Assembly (NCBI GenBank): GCA_002293625.1
Contig: DBDP01000089.1
Location: 1-16,008 of the forward strand
Reading direction: 5' to 3'
Length of the DNA: 16,008 bases
Source: Clostridiales bacterium UBA929
GTDB taxonomy: Bacteria > Bacillota > Clostridia > Oscillospirales > UBA929
In this document: one piece after another, positions 6,432 to 14,345 of the stretch
Layout of the letters: each line of letters starts with the position of its first letter
Position numbering within the stretch: the first letter of the stretch is position 1
Translations under genes and position numbers: made by a program
The notes under the pieces: generated by a model
What the model saw: only the letters and a program-made list of their open reading frames with translations
The model's database searches: none
What the model was told of the DNA's origin: nothing

Positions 6432-7838
6432 TTAAAACCTAAAATACAAAAACGGGTTATAGCTCTGTGCGGCGAGCGAGACGGTGCAGAGTAACAACAC
6501 GGCGGAGTTGTAGCACAGCGCAAGAACGGGCTGCGCTTTCGGCAGGGCGGTTTTCCGTACCCATTCGGCGAAGGCTTTTGGCAGCGGGCATGCGGCTACG
6601 ATGCACAGCAGCAGCAGCGGCAGCCGCCCGATCCAAAGCGAGGCGGTCTGTGCGCCGACAGCGCCGTTCTGCCCAAAGAGACACCCGAAGAAGGACGCCA
6701 TCCGGTTTATGTCGGTGAAGTAGAACAGCACCCAGCCGATCACGACGGCGGGGAAGGTATACACAGCCGAGGCAACGCGTCCCGCGCCGGGCAGGAAACG
6801 TTTCAGCACAAACCGCTCAATCGCGAGCCAAACGAAGTAATACAGCCCCCAAAGGATAAAGTTCCAAGACGCGCCGTGCCACATGCCGGTGAGGAACCAC
6901 GTCATAAACAGGCTCAAAAACACGCGCTTGCGGTTGCCGCCCAGCGGGATATAGACATAATCCCGGAAGAAGGAACCGAGCGATATATGCCAGCGCCGCC
7001 AAAAATCGGTAACCGAGGCGGCGAAATAGGGGTAGCGGAAGTTTTCGCCGTATTTGAAGCCGAAGACGCGCCCCAGCCCGATCGCCATATCGGAGTAGCC
7101 GGAGAAGTCAAAATAGATTTGTGCCGTGTACATCAGAATGCCAAACCACGCGTCTGCGGCGGGCAGGATGTCCAACGGACTGTCGCTTAGCAACGTTTTC
7201 GCGATCTCGCCCGCGGTGTTCGCCAGCAAAACCTTCTTCCCCAACCCGCAGGCGAAGCGCGTGACCCCCGCGGCGCAGTTCTCCCATGTAAAGGCGCGGT
7301 TGCGCAGCTGATGCTCCAGTTCGGAATAACGCAGGATCGGTCCCGCGATCAATTGCGGGAACAGAGAAACGAACAGCAGGAAATCGGGGTACGACCTCTG
7401 CACGCCGACCTGACCTTTGTAAACGTCGATTGTGTATGACATGGTTTGGAAGGTGTAGAAACTGATGCCGATCGGCAGCGCGATGCCGGGCAGTGACGGC
7501 ACAAAGCGAAAGAGTAGCCCCGCGTTTTCCAGGAAGAAGTCGAGGTACTTGAACACTGCCAGCAGGGAGAGGTTCGCCGTTAAGGAAACGATGAGGGCGG
7601 CTTTCGCCGCGCGGTGCGAACCGTTTTTCCGCGCCCGCCCGATTGCCTGACCGCAGAAAAAATCAAGCGTAGCCGAGAACAGCAGTAAAACAACCCAAAC
7701 AGGCTCGCCCCATGCGTAAAACAGGAGGGAGAGACCTGTCAGAACCGCGTTTTTTTGCCCGATTGACCGCGCCAGCGCGTACAGCAGGACGCAGACGGGC
7801 AGAAAAACATACAGGAAGGGCAGAGAGGAGAAGACCAA
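6432..7838 (-). CDS. MBOAT-family O-acyltransferase (AlgI/DltB-like)
   Basis: A 468-residue polytopic membrane protein with about ten or more hydrophobic segments. Signature regions run in the family order: FYTFQTMSYTIDVYKG (128-142), PQLIAGPILRY (161-171), YFDFSGYSDMAIGLGRVFGF (242-261), DFWRRWHISLGSFFRDYVYI (278-297) and TGMWHGASWNF with catalytic His 321. The C terminus YNPFLYFRF is the normal family end, so the gene is complete despite the RAYT that follows. The start is a TTG at 7838 with GGAGGG seven bases upstream, giving the family-typical MVFSSLPFLY. It would move acyl groups across the membrane for transfer to extracellular polymers, probably with the DHHW protein. It follows the aquaporin gene by 15 bp, so the two are likely co-transcribed. 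Confidence 0.95.
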   Translation of the reverse strand: MVFSSLPFLYVFLPVCVLLYALARSIGQKNAVLTGLSLLFYAWGEPVWVVLLLFSATLDFFCGQAIGRARKNGSHRAAKAALIVSLTANLSLLAVFKYLDFFLENAGLLFRFVPSLPGIALPIGISFYTFQTMSYTIDVYKGQVGVQRSYPDFLLFVSLFPQLIAGPILRYSELEHQLRNRAFTWENCAAGVTRFACGLGKKVLLANTAGEIAKTLLSDSPLDILPAADAWFGILMYTAQIYFDFSGYSDMAIGLGRVFGFKYGENFRYPYFAASVTDFWRRWHISLGSFFRDYVYIPLGGNRKRVFLSLFMTWFLTGMWHGASWNFILWGLYYFVWLAIERFVLKRFLPGAGRVASAVYTFPAVVIGWVLFYFTDINRMASFFGCLFGQNGAVGAQTASLWIGRLPLLLLCIVAACPLPKAFAEWVRKTALPKAQPVLALCYNSAVLLLCTVSLAAQSYNPFLYFRF

Positions 7839-7853
7839 CCAAATACCCTCCCT

Positions 7854-8537
7854 TTATCTACGTGTTTTTATAACGTTCTTTTGGTTATTAAGCAGGGTGA
7901 ATACGCAGAAGGCAAGCGCCGCGCCGGCCAGCGGACCGACGATGAACACCCATAACTGCGAGAGTGCGTCGGTTCCGGCAAAGATGGCCGGACCGATGCT
8001 TCGCGCCGGGTTGACCGACGTTCCCGTAAGCGGGATACCAACGATGTGAACGAGCGTCAGCGTAAGCCCGATCACGATCCCCGAGACGCTCTTTTTGCTG
8101 TCATCGGACGTAACGCCCAGCACGGCGAACACGAAGATAAAGGTTAGTATAATTTCCACGACAAGAGCGCATATGACGCCGATTTCCCCATACCCGTTCG
8201 CGCCGAGACCGTCCGTATAATCAAACCCAACCGCTCCGGCGACGTACTTTAGCAGCGCGGCACCCAACACGGCTCCGGCGATCTGCGCGAGAACGTAACA
8301 GGCAAGGTCACGCGCGCTTATCTTCTTGGTGAGAAACACAGCCAGCGAGACGGCGGGATTGATGTGGCAGCCGGAGATGCCGCCGATAACGTATGCCATC
8401 GCGACGACGGCCAGCCCGAAAGCCAGCGCCACCGCGAGGTGGCCGCTTTCGGGGTCAAGCAGCACCGCGCTTCCGCATCCGAGAAAGACAAGCGCCGCCG
8501 TTCCTGCCAGTTCGGCAAAATACTTTTTCAACGCCAT
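7854..8537 (-). CDS. Aquaporin (MIP family, AqpZ-like)
   Basis: A 227-residue channel of normal length with six membrane segments. Both half-helix motifs are intact: HINPAVS (NPA at 60-62) and SVNPARS (NPA at 176-178). The selectivity filter has H164 and R179, as in water-selective AqpZ rather than glycerol facilitators. The position equal to AqpZ F43 appears to be Tyr (Y49, in AMAYVIG), by my eye alignment. A GGGAGG lies just upstream of the ATG, and a good promoter lies at 8620-8648. It probably heads the operon that continues into the MBOAT gene. The physiological link to the acyltransferase is not clear. Confidence 0.93.
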   Translation of the reverse strand: MALKKYFAELAGTAALVFLGCGSAVLLDPESGHLAVALAFGLAVVAMAYVIGGISGCHINPAVSLAVFLTKKISARDLACYVLAQIAGAVLGAALLKYVAGAVGFDYTDGLGANGYGEIGVICALVVEIILTFIFVFAVLGVTSDDSKKSVSGIVIGLTLTLVHIVGIPLTGTSVNPARSIGPAIFAGTDALSQLWVFIVGPLAGAALAFCVFTLLNNQKNVIKTRR

Positions 8538-8619
8538 AAAACATGCCTCCCAACCAATAATAAGTGACTTTACGAAACTGTATTTGACGGTGCAGGGAGT
8601 ATTTAAGCGAGATAAAAAT

Positions 8620-8648
8620 AGAATACCTTAATCTGTTATTCTTGTCAA
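8620..8648 (-). promoter_or_regulatory. Promoter of the aquaporin-MBOAT operon
   Basis: A consensus -35 TTGACA (8648-8643), a 17-bp spacer and a -10 TATTCT (8625-8620) on the - strand, about 80 bp before the aquaporin ATG. It starts only 34 bp after the end of the amidohydrolase gene, with no clear terminator between them, so some read-through is possible. Confidence 0.75.
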
Positions 8649-8681
8649 GGACAAGCCGGTTACAGTGCAAACACAAATCGG

Positions 8682-9476
8682 TTACAACCCCAGCAGTTTC
8701 TTCGCGTTTCCTCCCAAGATAGCGTCGATGTCTTTTTCCGGCAGGGGGAGGGCTTTCAACCGTTCCGCGTCCGAGCGCGCGTCGCTCCACGGGGAGTCCG
8801 AGGCGAACAGGATCTTGTCCGCACCGTGCTTTGTCACGATGCGTAAAAACTGCTCCTGCGGGTAAAAATCAAAGCCCATAGACGTATCTAAGTATATATC
8901 CGTTCCGGCGAGAACGTCTTCCACCTCGTCCCACTGGTCATGACCGCCGAGATGCGCCGCGACGATCACGCCTCCGCGCATCGCGTCCGCGACGCGTTTG
9001 AACTTTCGCGGCGTGCTTTTGAACGGCGGGGGGAACGCGGGATCGTACCCCGCGTGGTGGAGCAGTATCAAGCCCTTCCCAAGCGCGTAATCGTATATTT
9101 CAAGCATTTTTGGATCGTCTAGGATGAAATCCTGATACTCGGCATGGAATTTTAGCCCTCTCAAGCCAAGTTCCGCGACGAAGTCAATATCGCGCTTCCA
9201 ATCGTCCGTGTGCGGGTATATGCCGCCGAAGCCGATAATCCTGTCCGAGCAGACACTTTTTACCCACTCATTTGTCTTCCGAACCTGCGAGGCTTTCGTG
9301 ACCACCGGCTGTACAACGGAAGCGTCAATCCCCCAGGCGTCCATATTGCGGAGAAGCCCCGCCGCCGTGCCGTCGTGTACGGGCGTGTACAGCCCCTCGA
9401 CAGAGGAGAGCAGGGAAGCCATCGCCCTCGGCGCGAGTTCATCGGGAAACACATGCGCGTGAAAATCAATCAGCAT
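8682..9476 (-). CDS. Amidohydrolase-family metal-dependent hydrolase (PF04909-like)
   Basis: A 264-residue TIM-barrel protein of the amidohydrolase-2 family. Metal-site residues can be followed along the sequence: HAH (H6, H8) on the first strand, LKFH (K109, H111), LLHHAGYDP (H140/H141), VAAHLGGHD (H175) and FASDSPW (D227) near the end. The family includes hydrolases and decarboxylases of small cyclic or carboxylated compounds, and the substrate cannot be predicted. GAGGTGA five bases upstream of the ATG fixes the start. It lies 24 bp after yycI on the same strand, in the place where walJ (an MBL-fold nuclease gene) often follows in other Firmicutes; it is not WalJ. Confidence 0.88.
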   Translation of the reverse strand: MLIDFHAHVFPDELAPRAMASLLSSVEGLYTPVHDGTAAGLLRNMDAWGIDASVVQPVVTKASQVRKTNEWVKSVCSDRIIGFGGIYPHTDDWKRDIDFVAELGLRGLKFHAEYQDFILDDPKMLEIYDYALGKGLILLHHAGYDPAFPPPFKSTPRKFKRVADAMRGGVIVAAHLGGHDQWDEVEDVLAGTDIYLDTSMGFDFYPQEQFLRIVTKHGADKILFASDSPWSDARSDAERLKALPLPEKDIDAILGGNAKKLLGL

Positions 9477-9500
9477 TTGGTCACCTCAAAGATAAAGTAT

Positions 9501-10028
9501 TCACACCGCCGAATAATAGTATTCCTCGCCCGAAATGACAAACCGCCAGCATGGTTTTAACCTGACGGCTTCGGCGGCCAACGCTTCCGCGGCGTATCCC
9601 AGCTCGCAGGTTTCAAGCGTCTTTCCGCTCTCACCCCATTCTTCGGTCATCTTCAAAAGACAATACCCCGCGGAGTAGGAAACCCTTCCGTCCACCGGCA
9701 GTTCCGCTCCCCAGCGGAGTTCGGTTTCCGTAATCGTAAGCCGCCCGTTTTCAGAGGTGCTTTGCCCCCATACAGGCAGCCCGTTCAGTTCCCGCTTCGT
9801 CTCGCCGCTTTGAAGCTGCTCCGCGTCATAGGTCAGGGAAACCGCGCCGCCGAGCTGCTCCTGTTTAGCGAACAGCCCGTTTTGCCCCAGCAGGGCGCAA
9901 AGCTCTTTGCCCGCCTGCGATTCGCCCGCCCTCGTCTGCATTTCCCGATAAAGCCACAACCCGCCTAAAATCAGATTGACCGAGAGCAACAGCAGCAGCA
10001 GTACCGTTTTGGCCGTTTTCCAGTTCAC
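9501..10028 (-). CDS. yycI: YycI-like regulator of the WalRK system
   Basis: About 175 residues from a GTG at 10028, whose first bases overlap the yycH stop in a GTGA arrangement. The N terminus VNWKTAKTVLLLLLLSVNLI is the single-membrane anchor typical of YycI, and the rest would be extracytoplasmic. YycI works with YycH and binds WalK to tune its activity. The longer frame starting at 10172 is rejected because it lies inside yycH and its extension reads as a compositional shadow. The assignment rests on position, size and the membrane anchor more than on motifs, since the family diverges quickly. Confidence 0.78.
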   Translation of the reverse strand: MNWKTAKTVLLLLLLSVNLILGGLWLYREMQTRAGESQAGKELCALLGQNGLFAKQEQLGGAVSLTYDAEQLQSGETKRELNGLPVWGQSTSENGRLTITETELRWGAELPVDGRVSYSAGYCLLKMTEEWGESGKTLETCELGYAAEALAAEAVRLKPCWRFVISGEEYYYSAV

Positions 10029-11230
10029 TCCGCCACCGCCCATTCCGCCGAGGCGGTTCCGTCGCCGCCATCTTGGTAACACAGCCCAAAGCGGTCGCCG
10101 CCGCCGTGCAGAAGTGCTGTATGCTCCAGCGAGAGGGGGCGTGAGGACTCCGAATCCGATGAAACCCGGCATAACCTCAATGTCACACCGCGCACCTCGC
10201 CGTTCTCCAACACCACAACCGCCGGTTCCCGCAAGAGGGGAATACCGCCGTACATCGTCATAAACGTCGCCGTGACGGTGCTGCCGGCTTGCTCCGCTTT
10301 TTGCAGCTCAAACGTCGCGCCGCCCATTGCGGGCGTGAGCGCGGAAACGAGTTCCCACGCGCGGTAAATCGCTCCCGGCATGTCGGCATACCCTCGCGTT
10401 ACGGCGCTTTCAACGGCAGCCGAAGCGGTGTAAAAAACGGTTCCGTCCGACCTGATTTCGCAGCTTCTGTCGCCTTCAACGTCCACATATACCCGCCCGT
10501 CGCCGCGCAGAAAGTAGTTTGTGCTGAGCGGCGGCATATGCAGCGCTTCCATGAACGGCGTATACGCGTCCAAATCCTCTTCGATGCCGGGCGGCGCGTC
10601 CACGCGGATATTCTCATAAAGCGCGTTGTCGTCTATCAGCAGAAGCCATGTGGGATTCCCGGTTTCAAACGCAAAACGGCACGGTTGCAATTCCGGCAAA
10701 TCCGGCCACGACGCAATTTCCCGTCCGGCGGCGGCGCTCCACACCGAGCCGTCCGTTTGCCGCCAAAACAGCTCCGTTTCCTCCTCGAAAAAGCAAAACC
10801 CAATCGCCGTAACGTCCCCTCCGGCGGGGACGTTTTTGACCGAAAGCCATGCCGAAATCAGGGTCAGGGGGTAGCTGCCCGTGTATTCAAAGTACACACC
10901 GTCTCTTTCCAAAAGCTCCCGCCATTCGGTCACCTCCAGTGACCGAGCTTCTCCCGCCGAATTCAGCGTCTCCGCCAAGAAGGGGATAAACGCTCTGTAA
11001 ACCTCCCGCGACGCTTCGCTGTACTGCGACCCTGTCCGAACCCCTCCGGCCGTGACGGCGCAGCGACCGGGAACCACGGCGGTTTGGCTGTGATCCTGCC
11101 TCGCCGGAGCCAAGAGAGCGGGTCCTTCGGCGGCTTCCGGCTCCATGTCATATACCCATGTGCGGCTGAGCAGAAAGAGCGCCGACAAGCCCAGCAGGAA
11201 GATCAGAGCCGATTTTACGCGCTCTGTCAT
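10025..11230 (-). CDS. yycH: YycH-like regulator of the WalRK system
   Basis: A 401-residue protein with an N-terminal anchor (about 6-26, SALIFLLGLSALFLLSRTWVY) and a large extracytoplasmic part. Its ATG overlaps the walK stop (ATGA) and its own stop overlaps the yycI start, so translation is coupled across all three. YycH interacts with the membrane part of WalK and controls its activity (negatively in Bacillus subtilis). Size, topology and position fit YycH well; sequence motifs in this family are weak. Confidence 0.82.
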   Translation of the reverse strand: MTERVKSALIFLLGLSALFLLSRTWVYDMEPEAAEGPALLAPARQDHSQTAVVPGRCAVTAGGVRTGSQYSEASREVYRAFIPFLAETLNSAGEARSLEVTEWRELLERDGVYFEYTGSYPLTLISAWLSVKNVPAGGDVTAIGFCFFEEETELFWRQTDGSVWSAAAGREIASWPDLPELQPCRFAFETGNPTWLLLIDDNALYENIRVDAPPGIEEDLDAYTPFMEALHMPPLSTNYFLRGDGRVYVDVEGDRSCEIRSDGTVFYTASAAVESAVTRGYADMPGAIYRAWELVSALTPAMGGATFELQKAEQAGSTVTATFMTMYGGIPLLREPAVVVLENGEVRGVTLRLCRVSSDSESSRPLSLEHTALLHGGGDRFGLCYQDGGDGTASAEWAVAE

Positions 11231-12993
11231 TTGGCTCCCCTCCCTGCCGGAAGGAACAGAGACACCACCGTACCTTTGCCAATGCTGCTCTCCACGTTCA
11301 GCCGTCCCTCATGCGTCTCCACGATCTCGCGGGCGATCGCAAGCCCAAGCCCCGTGCCGCCCATCGAGCGGGAGCGGGCTTTGTCCACCCGGTAAAACCG
11401 CTCGAAGATAAACGGCAGGTCTTCCTCAGGAATCCCGATCCCGTTGTCGCGCACCGAAATCCGCACCCAGTCGGGTTCCCCTGCGGCTTCGATGTCAATC
11501 CGCCCGCCGTCCGGCGTATAGCGGATCGCGTTGGTAACGATGTTGATCAGCACCTGCTCTATCTGGTCACGGTCGCCATAGAGGGTTTCGGGGAGGTTCT
11601 CGACCGAGAGCGAGAGCTTGTGCTGCCGCGTTTTGGCCTCGACCCTCAGCAGATCGTAGATGCGGCGCAGCAGCTCCGAAATATCAAAGTCGGCAACACG
11701 CCGGTCGGCTTTCCCGTAATCGAAACGGGAGAGCGTCAGCAGGTCGTGTACAAGGCGCGTCATGCGGTCGGCCTCATCCACAATCACCGAGGAAAAACGT
11801 TTGATCTCCTCCTGTGTAAGCTCCTCCGGCTCCATCAGCGTTTCGGCGTAGCTCTTGATGCCGGTCAGCGGCGTACGCAGCTCATGCGAAACGTTAGAGA
11901 CAAACTCCCGCCGAAGCTCCTCCAGCCGGTTTTGCTCGGTGAAGTCGTGGATAACCACCATCAGGCCGCCCTCCGCGTGCGTGCCGTACGGAACGAAGTA
12001 GAGTTTTAGGTCCCGCGTTCCGGCGCGCATGTCGCGCACCAAATAGTTGGGCGGCTTTAAGGCGGACGCTTCCCCGAACGGAACGGTTCCGGCAAAGCGG
12101 TCGTAAGTCAGCAGGTCATTTTCCCGCATTCCGAGCAGACGCAGGGCGGCGAGGTTGACCCTCTGCAAATCTCCCTCATGCGAAAACGCCGCCACGCCGT
12201 CGGTCATGTGCAGAAAGAGGGCGCTTAACTTGTCCCGTTCCCCCTCGGTAGCTTGGGTAGACTCCCGCAGCACGTCGGCCATATGGTTGAACGCGCCGGT
12301 TAAAATACCGATTTCATCGCGGGAATGAATCTCCAGTTTGCGTGTAAAATCCCCTGCCGCAAGCTGTGCCGCCCCTTGGGTCAGGTCTTTAATCGGGGAT
12401 GTGATTGTACGGGAGAGCAGCAGCGAGAGCAGCAGCGAAATCGTCAGCCCGATCAGAACCGCCTGCAAAATTACGAAGAATAGGTCGCGGCTCTGCGCGA
12501 CCAGCCCCTGCTTGCTGTCGCGCACATAGACGATGTATTCAAACGTATTGTCCGCATCGGTCGTGACCGGCACCGCCCAGTCAAAATAGGTATGTCCCAG
12601 CCGCTGCACCGACCCGGGGTTCCCGCCGAGTGCCGTGATGATGTTCGGCGTGTGGTCGATCACGGCTTCCGATTGTTCCGGTGCCAGCAGTTCGCCCGTC
12701 TTTCCGTCCAGCACATAGGCTTTGCGGTTACCGCCGATGCCCAGTATATCGTTGTACGGTTGCAGGCGGGAGTATATCTGACGCGCCGCGCCGGATCCGA
12801 CCGCCGCTTCGCGCAGCGTTTGGGTAAAGTCTGTATTCGAGAAGGCCTCTTCCATCTGCCGGTTGAATTCGTTGATGAAGAATCCGGCGACGGCGCCGTT
12901 CAGCACCGCTCCCGTCACCGCCATCAGCGAAACGATCAGCAGCAGCAGAATCAGCACCAGCTTCATGTACAGGCTTTTAAGCATGAACCTCAC
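11227..12993 (-). CDS. walK: Sensor histidine kinase WalK (YycG)
   Basis: A 588-residue membrane kinase with the full WalK layout: TM1 (about 12-38), extracytoplasmic sensor (41-170), TM2 (171-193), HAMP (194-247), PAS (about 254-355), HisKA with phospho-acceptor H370 in VSNVSHELRTPLTGIKSY, and the HATPase domain with N box (INIVTNAIRYTP), G1 (VRDNGIGIPEED), F box (FERFYRVDKARSR) and G2 (GGTGLGLAI). WalK autophosphorylates and passes phosphate to WalR to control cell-wall hydrolase genes. The frame opens with GTG at 12993, overlapping the walR stop by 17 bp; an ATG three codons later (12984) is an alternative and I cannot decide between them. It is followed by yycH with an ATGA overlap. Confidence 0.95.
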   Translation of the reverse strand: MRFMLKSLYMKLVLILLLLIVSLMAVTGAVLNGAVAGFFINEFNRQMEEAFSNTDFTQTLREAAVGSGAARQIYSRLQPYNDILGIGGNRKAYVLDGKTGELLAPEQSEAVIDHTPNIITALGGNPGSVQRLGHTYFDWAVPVTTDADNTFEYIVYVRDSKQGLVAQSRDLFFVILQAVLIGLTISLLLSLLLSRTITSPIKDLTQGAAQLAAGDFTRKLEIHSRDEIGILTGAFNHMADVLRESTQATEGERDKLSALFLHMTDGVAAFSHEGDLQRVNLAALRLLGMRENDLLTYDRFAGTVPFGEASALKPPNYLVRDMRAGTRDLKLYFVPYGTHAEGGLMVVIHDFTEQNRLEELRREFVSNVSHELRTPLTGIKSYAETLMEPEELTQEEIKRFSSVIVDEADRMTRLVHDLLTLSRFDYGKADRRVADFDISELLRRIYDLLRVEAKTRQHKLSLSVENLPETLYGDRDQIEQVLINIVTNAIRYTPDGGRIDIEAAGEPDWVRISVRDNGIGIPEEDLPFIFERFYRVDKARSRSMGGTGLGLAIAREIVETHEGRLNVESSIGKGTVVSLFLPAGRGAK

Positions 12994-13681
12994 CCGAAAA
13001 GAGATACCCTACCCCCCGCTTGGTGAGGATGTAAACCGGATCGGCGGGGACGGGCTCAATTTTCTCGCGCAGGCGGCGCACGGCAACATCCACCACCCGC
13101 AAATCGCCAACATAATCAAAATTCCAAACCTTGTGCATCAGTTCCTCGCGAGAGGCGACCGCGCCCGCGTGGTTCATCAGGAACAGCAGCAGATCGTATT
13201 CGCGCTGGCTTAAGTCGACCGGCGTCCCGTCGACCGAAACCTCCATCCGCCCCGTATGTACCCGCAGACGTCCCGACTCCAGCACGTCGGCGGGCGCGCT
13301 CTCCTCCCGCGTAACCGATGTGCGGCGGATGTTCGCTCCCACCCGCGCCAGCAGCTCTTTGATGGAGAAAGGTTTTGTGATGTAGTCGTCGGCACCCAAA
13401 TCAAGCCCCATCACCTTGTCGCTCTCGTCCTCCCGCGCCGTCAGCATAATGATGGGAACAGCGGCGTTTTCGCGGCGCACCGCTTTACAGATGGTAAAAC
13501 CGTCCATTTTGGGCAGCATCACGTCCAGCAGAATTAAGTCGGGATTGCCGCTGAGCGCCAGCGCAAGACCGCTTTCACCGTCACTCGCCGTAAGCGGTTC
13601 GTAACCCGCACGCTTCAAATGAAACGTAAGTATATCGACAATCGGTTTCTCATCCTCAACGACCAGTACCGTTTTAGCCAT
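12977..13681 (-). CDS. walR: Response regulator WalR (YycF), OmpR family
   Basis: A 234-residue two-domain regulator. In the receiver domain the acidic pocket (E9, D10, E11), phosphorylation site D53 in LLDVMLP, T81 and K103 in ITKPFS are all in place. The C-terminal winged helix (about 130-230) contains SREELMHKVWNFDYVGDLRVVDVAVRRLREKI (broken here for length: key residues W and the VVDVAVRRLREKI recognition helix) and ends with TKRGVGYLF, closely resembling WalR proteins. Its ATG overlaps the stop of the upstream Nudix gene by eight bases (ATGGCTAA), so the operon starts before walR. WalR is usually essential in Firmicutes. Confidence 0.95.
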   Translation of the reverse strand: MAKTVLVVEDEKPIVDILTFHLKRAGYEPLTASDGESGLALALSGNPDLILLDVMLPKMDGFTICKAVRRENAAVPIIMLTAREDESDKVMGLDLGADDYITKPFSIKELLARVGANIRRTSVTREESAPADVLESGRLRVHTGRMEVSVDGTPVDLSQREYDLLLFLMNHAGAVASREELMHKVWNFDYVGDLRVVDVAVRRLREKIEPVPADPVYILTKRGVGYLFSGEVHA

Positions 13682-14216
13682 TCGTCCGCCCCCTCAGCAG
13701 CGCGTATTTCAATAGTCCGACAATCGTTTTTCCGTCCTCGATCTCCCCGTTCAGCGCCATCTCCACCGCGCGCTCCAGCGGCACCAGTTCGGTACAGACC
13801 ACCTCTCCGTCGTCGGGGTGCGTCTCGCCTTTTGTCAAACCCTCCGCGAGGCAGAGATAAATTACCTCGCTGTCATATCCGCCGGTGGGGATCATTTGCC
13901 CGAACGGGGTGACCCGCTCGGCGTGGTATCCCGTCTCCTCCGAGAGTTCCCTCGCCCCGGCGGCAAGAAAATCCTCATGAGGTTCGAGACGCCCCGCGGG
14001 CAGTTCCAAAAGCACACGCCCCGCCGCGTAACGGTACTGCCGCACCATCACGACGTTATTGTCCGCGTCTATTGCCAGTGCGGCGACACCGCCCGGATGC
14101 CGCACCACCTCACGCACGGCGCGCCGTCCGTCCTGCTCGATGATGTCGCGCTCCACCGAGAAGACTCTGCCTTCAAAAACGGTTTCCCCGGAGATTTTAC
14201 GCTCGGTTAAATCCAT
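13674..14216 (-). CDS. nudF: Nudix hydrolase, ADP-ribose pyrophosphatase type
   Basis: A 180-residue protein with a complete Nudix box: G75, five residues, E81, seven residues, R89-E90, then E93-E94, G96 and Y97 (GRLEPHEDFLAAGARELSEE and following TGY). The N-terminal segment with VVMVRQYRYAAG and LLELPAGRLE is typical of ADP-ribose pyrophosphatases, which split ADP-ribose to AMP and ribose 5-phosphate. The ATG has GAGGTG upstream. Its stop overlaps the walR start, so it is translationally coupled to WalRK, which is not the common arrangement of the wal operon. Upstream lies repeat copy 2; I see no convincing promoter in the 129-bp gap. Confidence 0.9.
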   Translation of the reverse strand: MDLTERKISGETVFEGRVFSVERDIIEQDGRRAVREVVRHPGGVAALAIDADNNVVMVRQYRYAAGRVLLELPAGRLEPHEDFLAAGARELSEETGYHAERVTPFGQMIPTGGYDSEVIYLCLAEGLTKGETHPDDGEVVCTELVPLERAVEMALNGEIEDGKTIVGLLKYALLRGRTNG

Positions 14217-14242
14217 ACGGACACCTCACTTTTTTATGTCAC

Positions 14243-14340
14243 CTCGAAAAACGTCCGCTCCGGCTTGTGATGCCGTGCCAGAGGCACCTGTTCGCAAGCA
14301 CTCCGCTCGTTCGCCTTTGGCGAACAATACGTTTTTCGAG
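14243..14340 (+). repeat. Structured dispersed repeat, copy 2
   Basis: The second copy of the element at 813-911, same orientation. P1 pairs 14243-14254 with 14329-14340 in a perfect 12-bp stem whose sequence is unrelated to that of copy 1. P2 pairs GCTTGTGA (14263-14270) with TCGCAAGC (14292-14299), with one T-G wobble valid only on the + strand, and is capped by GTGCC-aga-GGCAC. P3 is GTTCGCC-ttt-GGCGAAC (14309-14325). It fills the gap between the LRR gene and the Nudix gene, which read on the opposite strand. The C-G to T-A change in the P2 cap is compensatory relative to copy 1. It could also limit read-through from the LRR gene into the wal operon. Confidence 0.8.
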
Positions 14341-14345
14341 CGCTT

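Noticed and set aside
7386..7410. Third REP copy in the MBOAT gene (GTACGACCTCTGCACGCC resembles the REP loop and stem)
   Set aside because: No complementary stem on the left side and it encodes ordinary MBOAT residues, so the likeness is chance.
10029..10172. Longer N terminus for YycI
   Set aside because: It lies entirely inside yycH in another frame and the coupled GTGA start with a membrane anchor right after it fits the family.
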